Shown here: positions 1 to 6,241 of the stretch, one piece after another
How the letters are laid out: each line of letters opens with the position of its first letter
Numbering within the stretch: the stretch's first letter is position 1
NCBI GenBank assembly: GCA_002372325.1
Contig: DFFT01000133.1
Coordinates: 1 to 20,641, forward strand
Origin: Succinivibrionaceae bacterium UBA3769
Lineage (GTDB): Bacteria > Pseudomonadota > Gammaproteobacteria > Enterobacterales > Succinivibrionaceae
Reading direction: 5' to 3'
Length of the DNA: 20,641 nt
Program-made: the position numbers and the translations under genes
The notes under the pieces: model-generated
Told to the model about the DNA's origin: nothing
Database searches by the model: none
What the model saw: the letters and a program-made list of their open reading frames with translations, nothing else

Positions 1-14
1 TACAACTTTCCCAA
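1..14. repeat. IS left terminal inverted repeat
   Basis: TACAACTTTCCCAA, matching 14/14 the reverse complement of 1795-1808. A weaker similarity continues inward: TAGTTCA near 19-25 here, and TGAACTA when the other end is read inward. Confidence 0.85.
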
Positions 15-35
15 TGTATAGTTCACTATCGTTTG

Positions 36-1571
36 TTATGCTGATTTACTAGATTGTACTTTAGATTCCTTTACATCTTGCTCAGCATTAGGAACTAAAT
101 CTAATTTCATTAAAAGTTCTTCATGGTTTTTCGTCAACTTTCTTAATACCCATCCTTTATTTGGTAAATTTACTTTTTTAGCTCGTTCCAACATTTTCAT
201 TATTTTCTTATAATTCATTGTATCAAATAAGTTATGCTTATCAAAGTGATTGATCATTTTGTATGTAAGCAAAGATGACAGAAAATCACAGAATTCGGAA
301 CCAATTACCGAATAATCATCATGAACTCTGGTTTCATCAAATTCACATGCATGTTTATAATAACGCATAACCAGTTCTATCTCCCATCTGCTATTATATG
401 AACTAAATGCAATTTCAGGTGATAGATCTAAATCTGTTTCTAAAACAATCGTTCCGAATTCTTGTTTCTTTTTCTCGTATTTTTCCGTAGAGAAGTTTTT
501 ATTTTTGGTTGCTCTGTGGATATAATCCTTTTCTTCGGCAGATGATAACGATAAATCCTTAAACGAATATAGCCATTTGTTAGACTTGGTGTCTTGCGAT
601 TTTCTATAAAGTATATGATCATTATTTGATAAAGCACCATCATATTCGTAGAGATTTAACTCCTGTATAATTTTAGCATCGCGTTTTATTGGATTAATAA
701 AGTGTAAATTAGGGTTGTCCATGAAAGATTTACGAGCGCTTGATGCAGGAAAACCCTTGTCACCAACAATAATACCTTGAGTAATGTTATTCTCAGTAAT
801 GAAATCCTCATACGCCGTAAGGTCTAGCATGTTTCCCGGATAACACTTTGAACAAATTGGTTCTTTAAGTTCCAAATCAAACGCATACATGACAGAAATG
901 TCTCTTGTTCCCTTTTTTAGAGCTTTTCTCGAATAATCAGATAATGTATTGATTCTCGATTCATTGGATTTCAGAGTTCCATCAATTAAGAGATGATGAT
1001 CTACGTTTACATGTTGTACGCGATTTTGCATAAACAAGACAATTCTGCTAAAAGCCTTACCAAGGTTTTTTAAAAATACTGAGACTGTATTTTTTGATAA
1101 TGGCACGTTAGGATAAAGTTCAGATAGGTAAGATGTTAAATATTCTTCCTGCAGTTCGTTGTCCTTTACCCCTTTATTACATACCCTTAATATGGAAATT
1201 ACGTATATCTTAATCGCATCATGAACTTCATAAAATTTCTTTAATTCTTCTAAAACTGGTTTAAATAGCCGGTCTGCCAACACAACATTAGCCCAATCTT
1301 TGATATCAACATTTTCAATTCTGGATAACCTTTTAATCTCGAGATTTTTGTCTGAAGATTTTTTAGCACCAGGACAAACAGGAATATATTTTTTGGCTTC
1401 AACATCAATATGGCCAATAATAGGACCATTTTTTGGCACTCTTCTTCCGTGATCATAAATACAACCAAGCCTAGACCTAACAGCATAACGAGGAGGTTCT
1501 GTTTTATTAGTACGAATTACGATAGTATTTTTTGGTCTTTCAATCGCAAGTATATCTTTCGGAATTGCCAT
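36..1571 (-). CDS. IS4/IS1634-like DDE transposase
   Basis: A 511-residue transposase that would cut and rejoin the ends of the surrounding insertion sequence. An RNase-H-like DDE core is visible: first Asp D197 (context LLIDGT), second Asp D271 (VGDKGF), and Glu E399 within the IS4-superfamily signature Y392-x2-R395-x3-E399-x6-K406 (context YNSRWEIELVMRYYK). Length is normal for IS1634-type enzymes and nothing looks truncated, so it may be active. The start ATG is preceded by a good Shine-Dalgarno sequence (AAGGAG, 7 nt spacing) and an extended -10 promoter lies about 30 bp further upstream. AT-rich codon use sets it apart from its neighbours. Confidence 0.93.
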   Translation of the reverse strand: MAIPKDILAIERPKNTIVIRTNKTEPPRYAVRSRLGCIYDHGRRVPKNGPIIGHIDVEAKKYIPVCPGAKKSSDKNLEIKRLSRIENVDIKDWANVVLADRLFKPVLEELKKFYEVHDAIKIYVISILRVCNKGVKDNELQEEYLTSYLSELYPNVPLSKNTVSVFLKNLGKAFSRIVLFMQNRVQHVNVDHHLLIDGTLKSNESRINTLSDYSRKALKKGTRDISVMYAFDLELKEPICSKCYPGNMLDLTAYEDFITENNITQGIIVGDKGFPASSARKSFMDNPNLHFINPIKRDAKIIQELNLYEYDGALSNNDHILYRKSQDTKSNKWLYSFKDLSLSSAEEKDYIHRATKNKNFSTEKYEKKKQEFGTIVLETDLDLSPEIAFSSYNSRWEIELVMRYYKHACEFDETRVHDDYSVIGSEFCDFLSSLLTYKMINHFDKHNLFDTMNYKKIMKMLERAKKVNLPNKGWVLRKLTKNHEELLMKLDLVPNAEQDVKESKVQSSKSA

Positions 1572-1578
1572 CTCTTAT

Positions 1579-1607
1579 CTCCTTGAATTACGTATAGCAC
1601 AATTATA
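1579..1607 (-). promoter_or_regulatory. Transposase -10 element and ribosome binding site
   Basis: On the minus strand TGATATAAT gives an extended -10 (TATAAT at 1602-1607, TG one base before it). AAGGAG at 1579-1584 lies 7 nt from the transposase ATG. No convincing -35 hexamer is seen at 17 bp spacing. Confidence 0.55.
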
Positions 1608-1794
1608 TCATAAAACAATGAATTGTACTATACTTTTGTTGAAAAAATTATTAAAATTTTCGATGTCGAGGACTTAAAGCCTTGTAAAAAGGAGAAAATG
1701 TTGAATAGGAAAAATAGAATTTCAGAATGCCACGATACGACAAAGTGGTATACCGTCTAGGTTTGAGAGTTTTTTTGTGTATAGTTCAAAAGGG

Positions 1795-1808
1795 TTGGGA
1801 AAGTTGTA
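1795..1808. repeat. IS right terminal inverted repeat
   Basis: TTGGGAAAGTTGTA, the reverse complement of bases 1-14. It defines the outer boundary of the insertion; unrelated, more GC-rich sequence begins at about 1809. Confidence 0.85.
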
Positions 1809-1963
1809 CTCATAAATAAAACATCTTTAACCAGCATCCTTGAAAAGTCAGCTGAATAGTCCGCTAACGTTATCTCTCCTGCCGGAAGCCGCAGCATAGT
1901 ACTGCCAAAGCCAAGGATCCCGTCCTCCCGAAAGGCCTCTAAGCCGAGGCTGTCGATAAACAT
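1809..1963 (-). pseudogene. 5' fragment of a gene interrupted by the insertion sequence
   Basis: An open frame starting ATG at 1963 encodes about 51 residues of ordinary-looking sequence (begins MFIDSLGLEAF, later LRLPAGEITLADYSADF). It then runs straight into the terminal repeat of the insertion sequence and stops 17 codons inside it. The natural 3' part must lie beyond the other IS end, outside the window. I do not recognise the family. Upstream the frame stays open only to a TAA near 2015, and AAAGG directly abuts the ATG, so the start is uncertain and the 5' end could be damaged as well. Confidence 0.5.
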
Positions 1964-1994
1964 CCTTTGATTATACCGATATCGGCATGATGCT

Positions 1995-2010
1995 CGGAGG
2001 GTTCCCTCCG
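1995..2010. repeat. Perfect GC-rich palindrome
   Basis: CGGAGGG-TT-CCCTCCG, a 16-bp inverted repeat 32 bp upstream of the fragment gene's ATG. It could fold into a short hairpin or bind a dimeric protein. The minus strand has TTTT before it and the plus strand AAAA after it, so it does not look like an intrinsic terminator in either direction. Confidence 0.4.
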
Positions 2011-2137
2011 AAAATACCTGTTATGATACACCGCTGCCTGCATTTAAAACCATGTTCCGGCATAACAGAAACAGCAGCCGCGCTGAATGCCGTCTGTCAA
2101 ATGATATCAGATTTCGGGACTGCATCTCTTTCCTGTC

Positions 2138-3274
2138 TTAAAAAGTCTCCCCGCCCAAAACCGGACAAGTCTTCTTAACGGCCTTAAAATGAACTCTGAT
2201 AACCTTGCCGCTGAGCTCAAACCGGGGAAGCTCCGCCCCTGCCTCCCGGCAGGATGCGCGGATCCTGTCAATGCCATGTCCCCAGTTATTGGTGTACCCG
2301 CACCGGAAAAATACATTGGAAATATCCTGATTGCACGGAACGGAGCTATGCGGCGCCAGCAAAGTATCAGCTGTCCAGCCGTCAGGAAGGATGCAGCTGT
2401 TACTGATAATCATCTCTTCATCGCTTATCCTGATCTGGATCGGAACGCCGAACATATAGGCATTATGGGCAAGAGCGTTAAAAACAGCTTCCCGGACAGC
2501 CGCTCCGGGAAACGGGTAAGTCTCAGATCTCCGGTCAGGCGCATAATCGATCCGGGGCTTCAGATATTTGAGATAAATGAGATCCATCACCTGATCTGCA
2601 ATCCGAATGAGCGAACATTCCAGAGTGTCCTGATATGGCGCATCGGGGCCGGCTCCGAATTTGCCGATTCTGACACAGCAGCCATTCTGAATTATCCCGG
2701 GATCCCGGTGAAACAGAAGAATCGCAGATTTCTTAAGCTTGCCGTGAGACATAAGATGGAGCTTGCTGAGAAGTTCAGCATTGGAGATATTGAGCTGTTC
2801 CTCAGTCATCCGTTTGCTGCGGAGAGCCTCGCGCCGGAAAATCTGAAAACTCTCTTCATCCAGATCCTCTGCTGCCACGTCATCGGAAGTTTCATCATCC
2901 CGGCAGGTTCAGGTCTTTCTCATGATAAATTCCGAGAGAGCAATACCTGAAAGCAAGATGTTGGCCCTGCCGCTCCTGAAGTAGTATTCCCCCTGGCAGC
3001 TTATCGGATTAGAGCTCGGGTTCACCCTGATTTCAATATATTCAAGCCCCTCCCGGGTTCTGACCTTAACATCAGCCGCAATACCGAGTTCGTTCAGGAT
3101 CGTTGCCGCAATCTCTTCAGCAAGATTTTGGGCACGGTTAACTCCGGTAACTCCATGGGAATCATCAAGTCCGATGTACATGACTCCGCCGCGGGCGTTG
3201 GCAAAGCCGCACAGCCAGCGAAGGCAGGCATCATCCCATGATTCCCGGTATTCCGTATTTTGACTTTCTGACAT
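2138..3274 (-). pseudogene. AlbA_2 / HATPase_c_4 ATP-binding regulator, interrupted by in-frame TGA
   Basis: Two halves of one gene are in the same frame, separated by a single TGA at 2909-2911. The first 121 residues are an AlbA_2 (Schlafen-like, RecG-C-terminal-like) domain starting MSESQNTEYRESW with the motif GFANARGG; GGAGGGGG precedes the ATG. After the stop, 10 codons lead into AAEDLDEESFQIFRREA, exactly the linker expected in this family. Then comes a GHKL-type ATPase half with REAVFNALAHNAY (N-box) and GHGIDRIR. In relatives this junction usually reads K-T-W-D-D-V, so TGA probably replaces a Trp TGG. A GTG at 2878 could restart a 246-residue product. The total (about 378 codons) also lacks the C-terminal winged helix common in relatives. 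These proteins are thought to be DNA-associated regulators; here it is probably inactive. Confidence 0.8.
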
Positions 3275-3452
3275 AATCCCCCTCCGGCATCAAACATAGA
3301 GCGCTGTAAAAACTGCCATCAAAACTGCGGGCCGTCCTTCCTGCCCGGCTGTAACTGTCCGGGTGCAGATTCCCGCGATTTTCCTGCCTTTCTTTCCCGT
3401 CTTGCCTTTCCGTTCTTCTCTCCGTAACCTCGTTTTTGAGCAGCGCGGTATC

Positions 3453-4427
3453 CTAAAACACGATGCTGATCCCGTTCGGCTCCGTTATCTTCCGGGCCAG
3501 ATCCCGAGGGGACATGGAAATCTTTTCCTGGACTGCGATATCGAAGGGGGTAAAGCCCATAACCGTGATATTGCCGGATATCCCTGCTGATAAAAGATTA
3601 ACCAGATTGTCCCAGGTCAGATTATCATGCTCATGATACATATGCTGCGCCAGCTTTGGGGTGCTGTACAAAATGATTCTGGCCGCCGGATTCTGAATGC
3701 CGGATTTTCTCATAACGGAATCAATCCTGCCTGCCGCGCCTTTATCATCGGTTACCACAGAGAGCTTTCCGGCAGGAAGTCCCGGGAGGTTTGCTAAAAC
3801 ATGCAGGCAGACTGATAATAATTCTTCCCCCAGATTGTCGTCATGAGCTTTGCATCCTCTCGCTCCCGCAAAGAATTTTTGATAGAGATCCGAGGATTTG
3901 AGATTCTTTCCTTCTATCACGGCCGCATACAGCTTTTTATCCGATTTCAGAGCATCCATGATGGAGCTTACCGGTGTTTTAACCGTTCTTACCGCCCATA
4001 ACAGATACTCGTTAATTCTCTTCTGGGATGAAAAGCACTCCGCAAGAATATCCCGGACATGCTCTTCGTTGAAGAGAACCACCCTGAGCCCCGCATCACT
4101 GAGAGCCTGCATAAAATCCACAATTTGCTTTGGCAAAATATGTCTTTCCCCGGCCAGCTCCATCAAGATGCATCTCGTTATAAAGATTACCGCGCCGCGC
4201 TTCTTAAAGAAGTTTGTCAGGATGATCCTTTCCGGAGATGGCAGTCCGGAATGCCGCTGGAAAGAACAGGCATCATAAAAGATAACCCGTTCCCCGCAGA
4301 AAAATAACGCCTTGATCTCCTTTATATCCGTACAGACAAACGGCACTGTCTCACGGAAGTTCTCGGGGATTTCCGCATAAGATGTCGCCGTTATTCTGGC
4401 CTCTGTTTCGGCCTTATTCGCCGCCAT
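3453..4427 (-). CDS. PIN-like domain protein, probable nuclease effector
   Basis: A 324-residue protein with the layout of a PIN (PilT N-terminus) ribonuclease fold spread over most of its length. A hydrophobic strand ends in FYDACSF (Asp52), Glu90 sits in the helix LMELAGE, Glu201/202 in NLGEELLSV, and VVTDDKGAAGRI supplies Asp227/Asp228. These spacings match the four acidic positions that hold metal in PIN enzymes. The C-terminal 80 residues (with NLTWDNLVNLLS) have no assignment. It is longer than classical VapC toxins (about 130 residues), resembling the larger PIN-like proteins next to ImmA genes. Its ATG overlaps the stop of the peptidase gene (TGATG) and a GGGAG lies within the end of that gene, so translation is probably coupled. 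Substrate unknown; family call is moderate. Confidence 0.7.
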   Translation of the reverse strand: MAANKAETEARITATSYAEIPENFRETVPFVCTDIKEIKALFFCGERVIFYDACSFQRHSGLPSPERIILTNFFKKRGAVIFITRCILMELAGERHILPKQIVDFMQALSDAGLRVVLFNEEHVRDILAECFSSQKRINEYLLWAVRTVKTPVSSIMDALKSDKKLYAAVIEGKNLKSSDLYQKFFAGARGCKAHDDNLGEELLSVCLHVLANLPGLPAGKLSVVTDDKGAAGRIDSVMRKSGIQNPAARIILYSTPKLAQHMYHEHDNLTWDNLVNLLSAGISGNITVMGFTPFDIAVQEKISMSPRDLARKITEPNGISIVF

Positions 4428-5248
4428 CAGAACTCCCTTTTAATCCTTGAGGATAGCTCCCGCATGCAGCGAAGAGCCTTACTGACGGTGCGATCATTAA
4501 TATACCCGTCTCTGCTGTACTCTTTACCCAGTCTCTCAACCAAAGACTCCATGCGGGGGTAATCATCCCTGAGCGAGGCGTCCATTATGGTTTCATCCAG
4601 CCACAAATCAGTAAGCTTTTGTCTCACGGCCTCTCTCTTCGGACTCAGCAGTTCTTCCGTTATGTCATCCCCCGGAATGAGTTCCAGTTCCAGACATCTT
4701 ATCAATACCGCCATATACGGCACCCGGTAATATGACACCAACTGAGCGAGAGCCGAAAAGACATCATCCTGAGACTCATTTCCGTTATGGGCATATCTGA
4801 AATGCGCATACATCCTTCTGAAGCTGACCTCAGGCATTAGCAAAGTACCCGCAAACTGACTAGCCCGGTATTCTTCCTCGTTTTCGTGCCAGGCGCCATC
4901 GGAAAAGGCAACATGCGATGCCACTGCCATGTTTCCGAATAAAACATGGTAAACCTCATGAGACAGCGCAAAATTCACATTCACCCGGGGAAGCGAGGTG
5001 TTTACCACCACATACCCGGCCCCGTCGCCCCGATAGCTCACAGCTCCGATTTCTTCATCAGCAAAGGGCATTTCAAAAACGTAAAATCCCTTTATTTGCA
5101 GGGCTGAACGAACAATCTGGAGAATGCTGAGAAGATCGCTTTCATACGTAATTCCCGCCAAAGAACAGAATCGCCTTACGAGAGAATCTGTTTCAGCGCG
5201 ATTCTTATGGTTATGGGAGATAATTTTACGTAACCGTTCCGCATTCAT
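4427..5248 (-). CDS. ImmA/IrrE-type zinc metallopeptidase
   Basis: A 273-residue protein with the zinc signature HExxH (SHEVYH, His97-Glu98-His101) and a downstream ExxAxxFAxxLLMP block (Glu126, then ASQFAGTLLMP), diagnostic of the ImmA/IrrE (COG2856) family. Such peptidases cleave a partner XRE repressor, as ImmA cleaves ImmR in ICEBs1 and IrrE cleaves DdrO in Deinococcus. I chose the ATG at 5248 because GAGGA lies 8-9 nt upstream and the preceding gene stops 4 nt earlier; a longer frame from 5296 would overlap that gene. The N-terminal 60 residues and the C-terminal region after about 150 are not assigned. It sits between the XRE gene and the PIN-like gene, so the likely substrate is encoded next door. 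Confidence 0.88.
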   Translation of the reverse strand: MNAERLRKIISHNHKNRAETDSLVRRFCSLAGITYESDLLSILQIVRSALQIKGFYVFEMPFADEEIGAVSYRGDGAGYVVVNTSLPRVNVNFALSHEVYHVLFGNMAVASHVAFSDGAWHENEEEYRASQFAGTLLMPEVSFRRMYAHFRYAHNGNESQDDVFSALAQLVSYYRVPYMAVLIRCLELELIPGDDITEELLSPKREAVRQKLTDLWLDETIMDASLRDDYPRMESLVERLGKEYSRDGYINDRTVSKALRCMRELSSRIKREF

Positions 5249-5252
5249 GCTG

Positions 5253-5618
5253 TTATTCCTCAGCGATACTCTTAAAGCGTGTTTTGGCGCTGACAACCAG
5301 ATCTATAGTTTCCATAAGCTCGGTGAGATCCCGGGCAATTCTGGCCTGCTTCTCCGTTGGTTCTCCCGCATAAAAAGCTATTTTGTCTGCTTTTGCGGTT
5401 CCCATGGAGGAGATAACCATGTCATCCGCAAGAAAATAGGCCACGCTCTGCCCCAGTCCCCGGGCAATCTTTTCCATATCAGAACCGCTTTCCTCCTGGA
5501 CTCCCGTCAATATGCGGGAAAGCTTATTCTTATCGATGCCGCTCTGCATGCTGAGATATGTCTGCCGGATCTTCATTGCCGAGAGATATCTGTTAACGTT
5601 GTCTGTAAATCTGGTCAT
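5253..5618 (-). CDS. XRE-family helix-turn-helix regulator
   Basis: A 121-residue cytoplasmic DNA-binding protein. An XRE HTH occupies roughly residues 12-65 (IRQTYLSMQSGIDKNKLSRI, then a helix MEKIARGLGQSVAYFLAD). The C-terminal half is helical (EKQARIARDLTELMETIDL) and could dimerise or be the target of the adjacent ImmA-type peptidase. The start at 5618 has a near-consensus AAAGGAGG with 5 nt spacing. An in-frame ATG at 5741 with its own AAGGG would add 41 residues that look unstructured. The stop lies 4 nt before the next ATG, so it heads a three-gene operon that it probably autoregulates. Confidence 0.82.
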   Translation of the reverse strand: MTRFTDNVNRYLSAMKIRQTYLSMQSGIDKNKLSRILTGVQEESGSDMEKIARGLGQSVAYFLADDMVISSMGTAKADKIAFYAGEPTEKQARIARDLTELMETIDLVVSAKTRFKSIAEE

Positions 5619-5758
5619 CCCAGCCTCCTTTTCATGATATCCCTGCTCCGTATCTCCGCGCTTGCACTGCCGCTTAAGCTTTTCCGGGCTTACACTGACA
5701 CATGACGTGCCTTTGGCTAAGAGCCTTTTAATAACTGTCATCCGCCCTTCTAATTCGC

Positions 5759-5764
5759 ATTATA
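5759..5764 (-). promoter_or_regulatory. Candidate -10 box of the XRE-ImmA-PIN operon
   Basis: A perfect TATAAT on the minus strand within an AT-rich stretch (5759-5860). No good -35 hexamer is seen at 16-18 bp. Transcription would begin near 5752, leaving about 130 nt before the preferred XRE start at 5618, or about 10 nt before the alternative ATG at 5741. Confidence 0.45.
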
Positions 5765-6238
5765 TCTCAGATTTTATTATTTTACTTTGATTTATCACTA
5801 ACAATACTGCGTTTTAAGCACTTTTCTCGATTTCACTCTTATAATTTGAGATTTTTTGCAAGAAAAGCAATCTTAAGAGCAGCCCCCCGCCCAATCCGAC
5901 CGGTAGCGCAGTTTCTGGGAAAATGTCCAAAAAGCTCCACCTCCGTCGCCATCTGTCTCTGCTGCCGACTGTTTTGTGTAACAAGCCTGCTTACAAGGCC
6001 TGCTCCCCAGACATCATGGCGTCAAACTGCTTATGGTATCAGCCCTGTCAGATATGCATAAACAATAACCGCGCTTTGCACAAATTTAATCATCTGCATA
6101 AACAAAAAATGTGATCTTCTGCAAAGGTTACAGCTTTGATATATTTTTGATATGTATCTTTGATACTTTATTATGTTATAATTCAATAACTTAACCTAAC
6201 AACCAAAGTATTTCGACCAATATTCAAAAGGAATCAAT
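5765..6238. other. Intergenic region between the XRE operon and the BspA-like gene
   Basis: About 470 bp between divergent genes. It holds an AT-rich part near the XRE promoter, a GC-rich part (5880-6050) with only unconvincing short frames, and an AT-rich part before the BspA-like gene. An 11-bp direct repeat TGCATAAACAA occurs at 6055-6065 and 6095-6105. TTTGATA occurs three times at 6135, 6146 and 6159. I see no RNA gene or convincing coding sequence. Confidence 0.6.
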
Positions 6239-6241
6239 ATG
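6135..6241 (+). promoter_or_regulatory. Promoter region and RBS of the BspA-like gene
   Basis: TATAAT at 6177-6182 is a perfect -10 box, but the TTGATA hexamers at 6147 and 6160 are at poor distances (24 and 11 bp). The three TTTGATA copies (6135-6141, 6146-6152, 6159-6165), 11 and 13 bp apart, may instead be sites for an activator or repressor. AAAAGGA ends 6 nt before the ATG and is a good ribosome binding site. Confidence 0.45.

Larger units (their letters stand above)
1..1808 (-). mobile_element. IS4-superfamily (IS1634-like) insertion sequence
   Basis: The element holds one transposase gene bounded by 14-bp perfect terminal inverted repeats (TACAACTTTCCCAA at 1-14, its reverse complement at 1795-1808). 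It is visibly more AT-rich than the flanking genes, which suggests recent arrival. The left end coincides with the first base of the window, so the target-site duplication and the sequence on the far side cannot be seen. The right end sits inside a small minus-strand reading frame. About 235 bp separate the transposase start from the right end and hold its promoter. Family placement rests on the Y-2-R-3-E-6-K signature and protein length; the exact IS name is unknown. Confidence 0.88.

Noticed and set aside
1698..1760. Twenty-codon plus-strand frame inside the IS with AAGGAG before its ATG.
   Set aside because: Too short, no recognisable sequence, and it lies in the transposase upstream region; the AAGGAG may be chance in A-rich DNA.
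2138..2911. Genetic code with TGA read as Trp, as an explanation of the split AlbA_2 gene.
   Set aside because: TGA serves as the normal stop elsewhere, for example at the ends of rep, mlaD and the ImmA-type gene, so code reassignment is not supported.
2189..2950. Long plus-strand open frame of 253 codons.
   Set aside because: It is the antisense of the AlbA_2/HATPase gene, whose protein motifs are clear on the minus strand.
5846..6114. Short plus-strand frames between the XRE operon and the BspA-like gene.
   Set aside because: Low-quality sequence rich in Arg, Pro and Cys, no ribosome binding site, no family.
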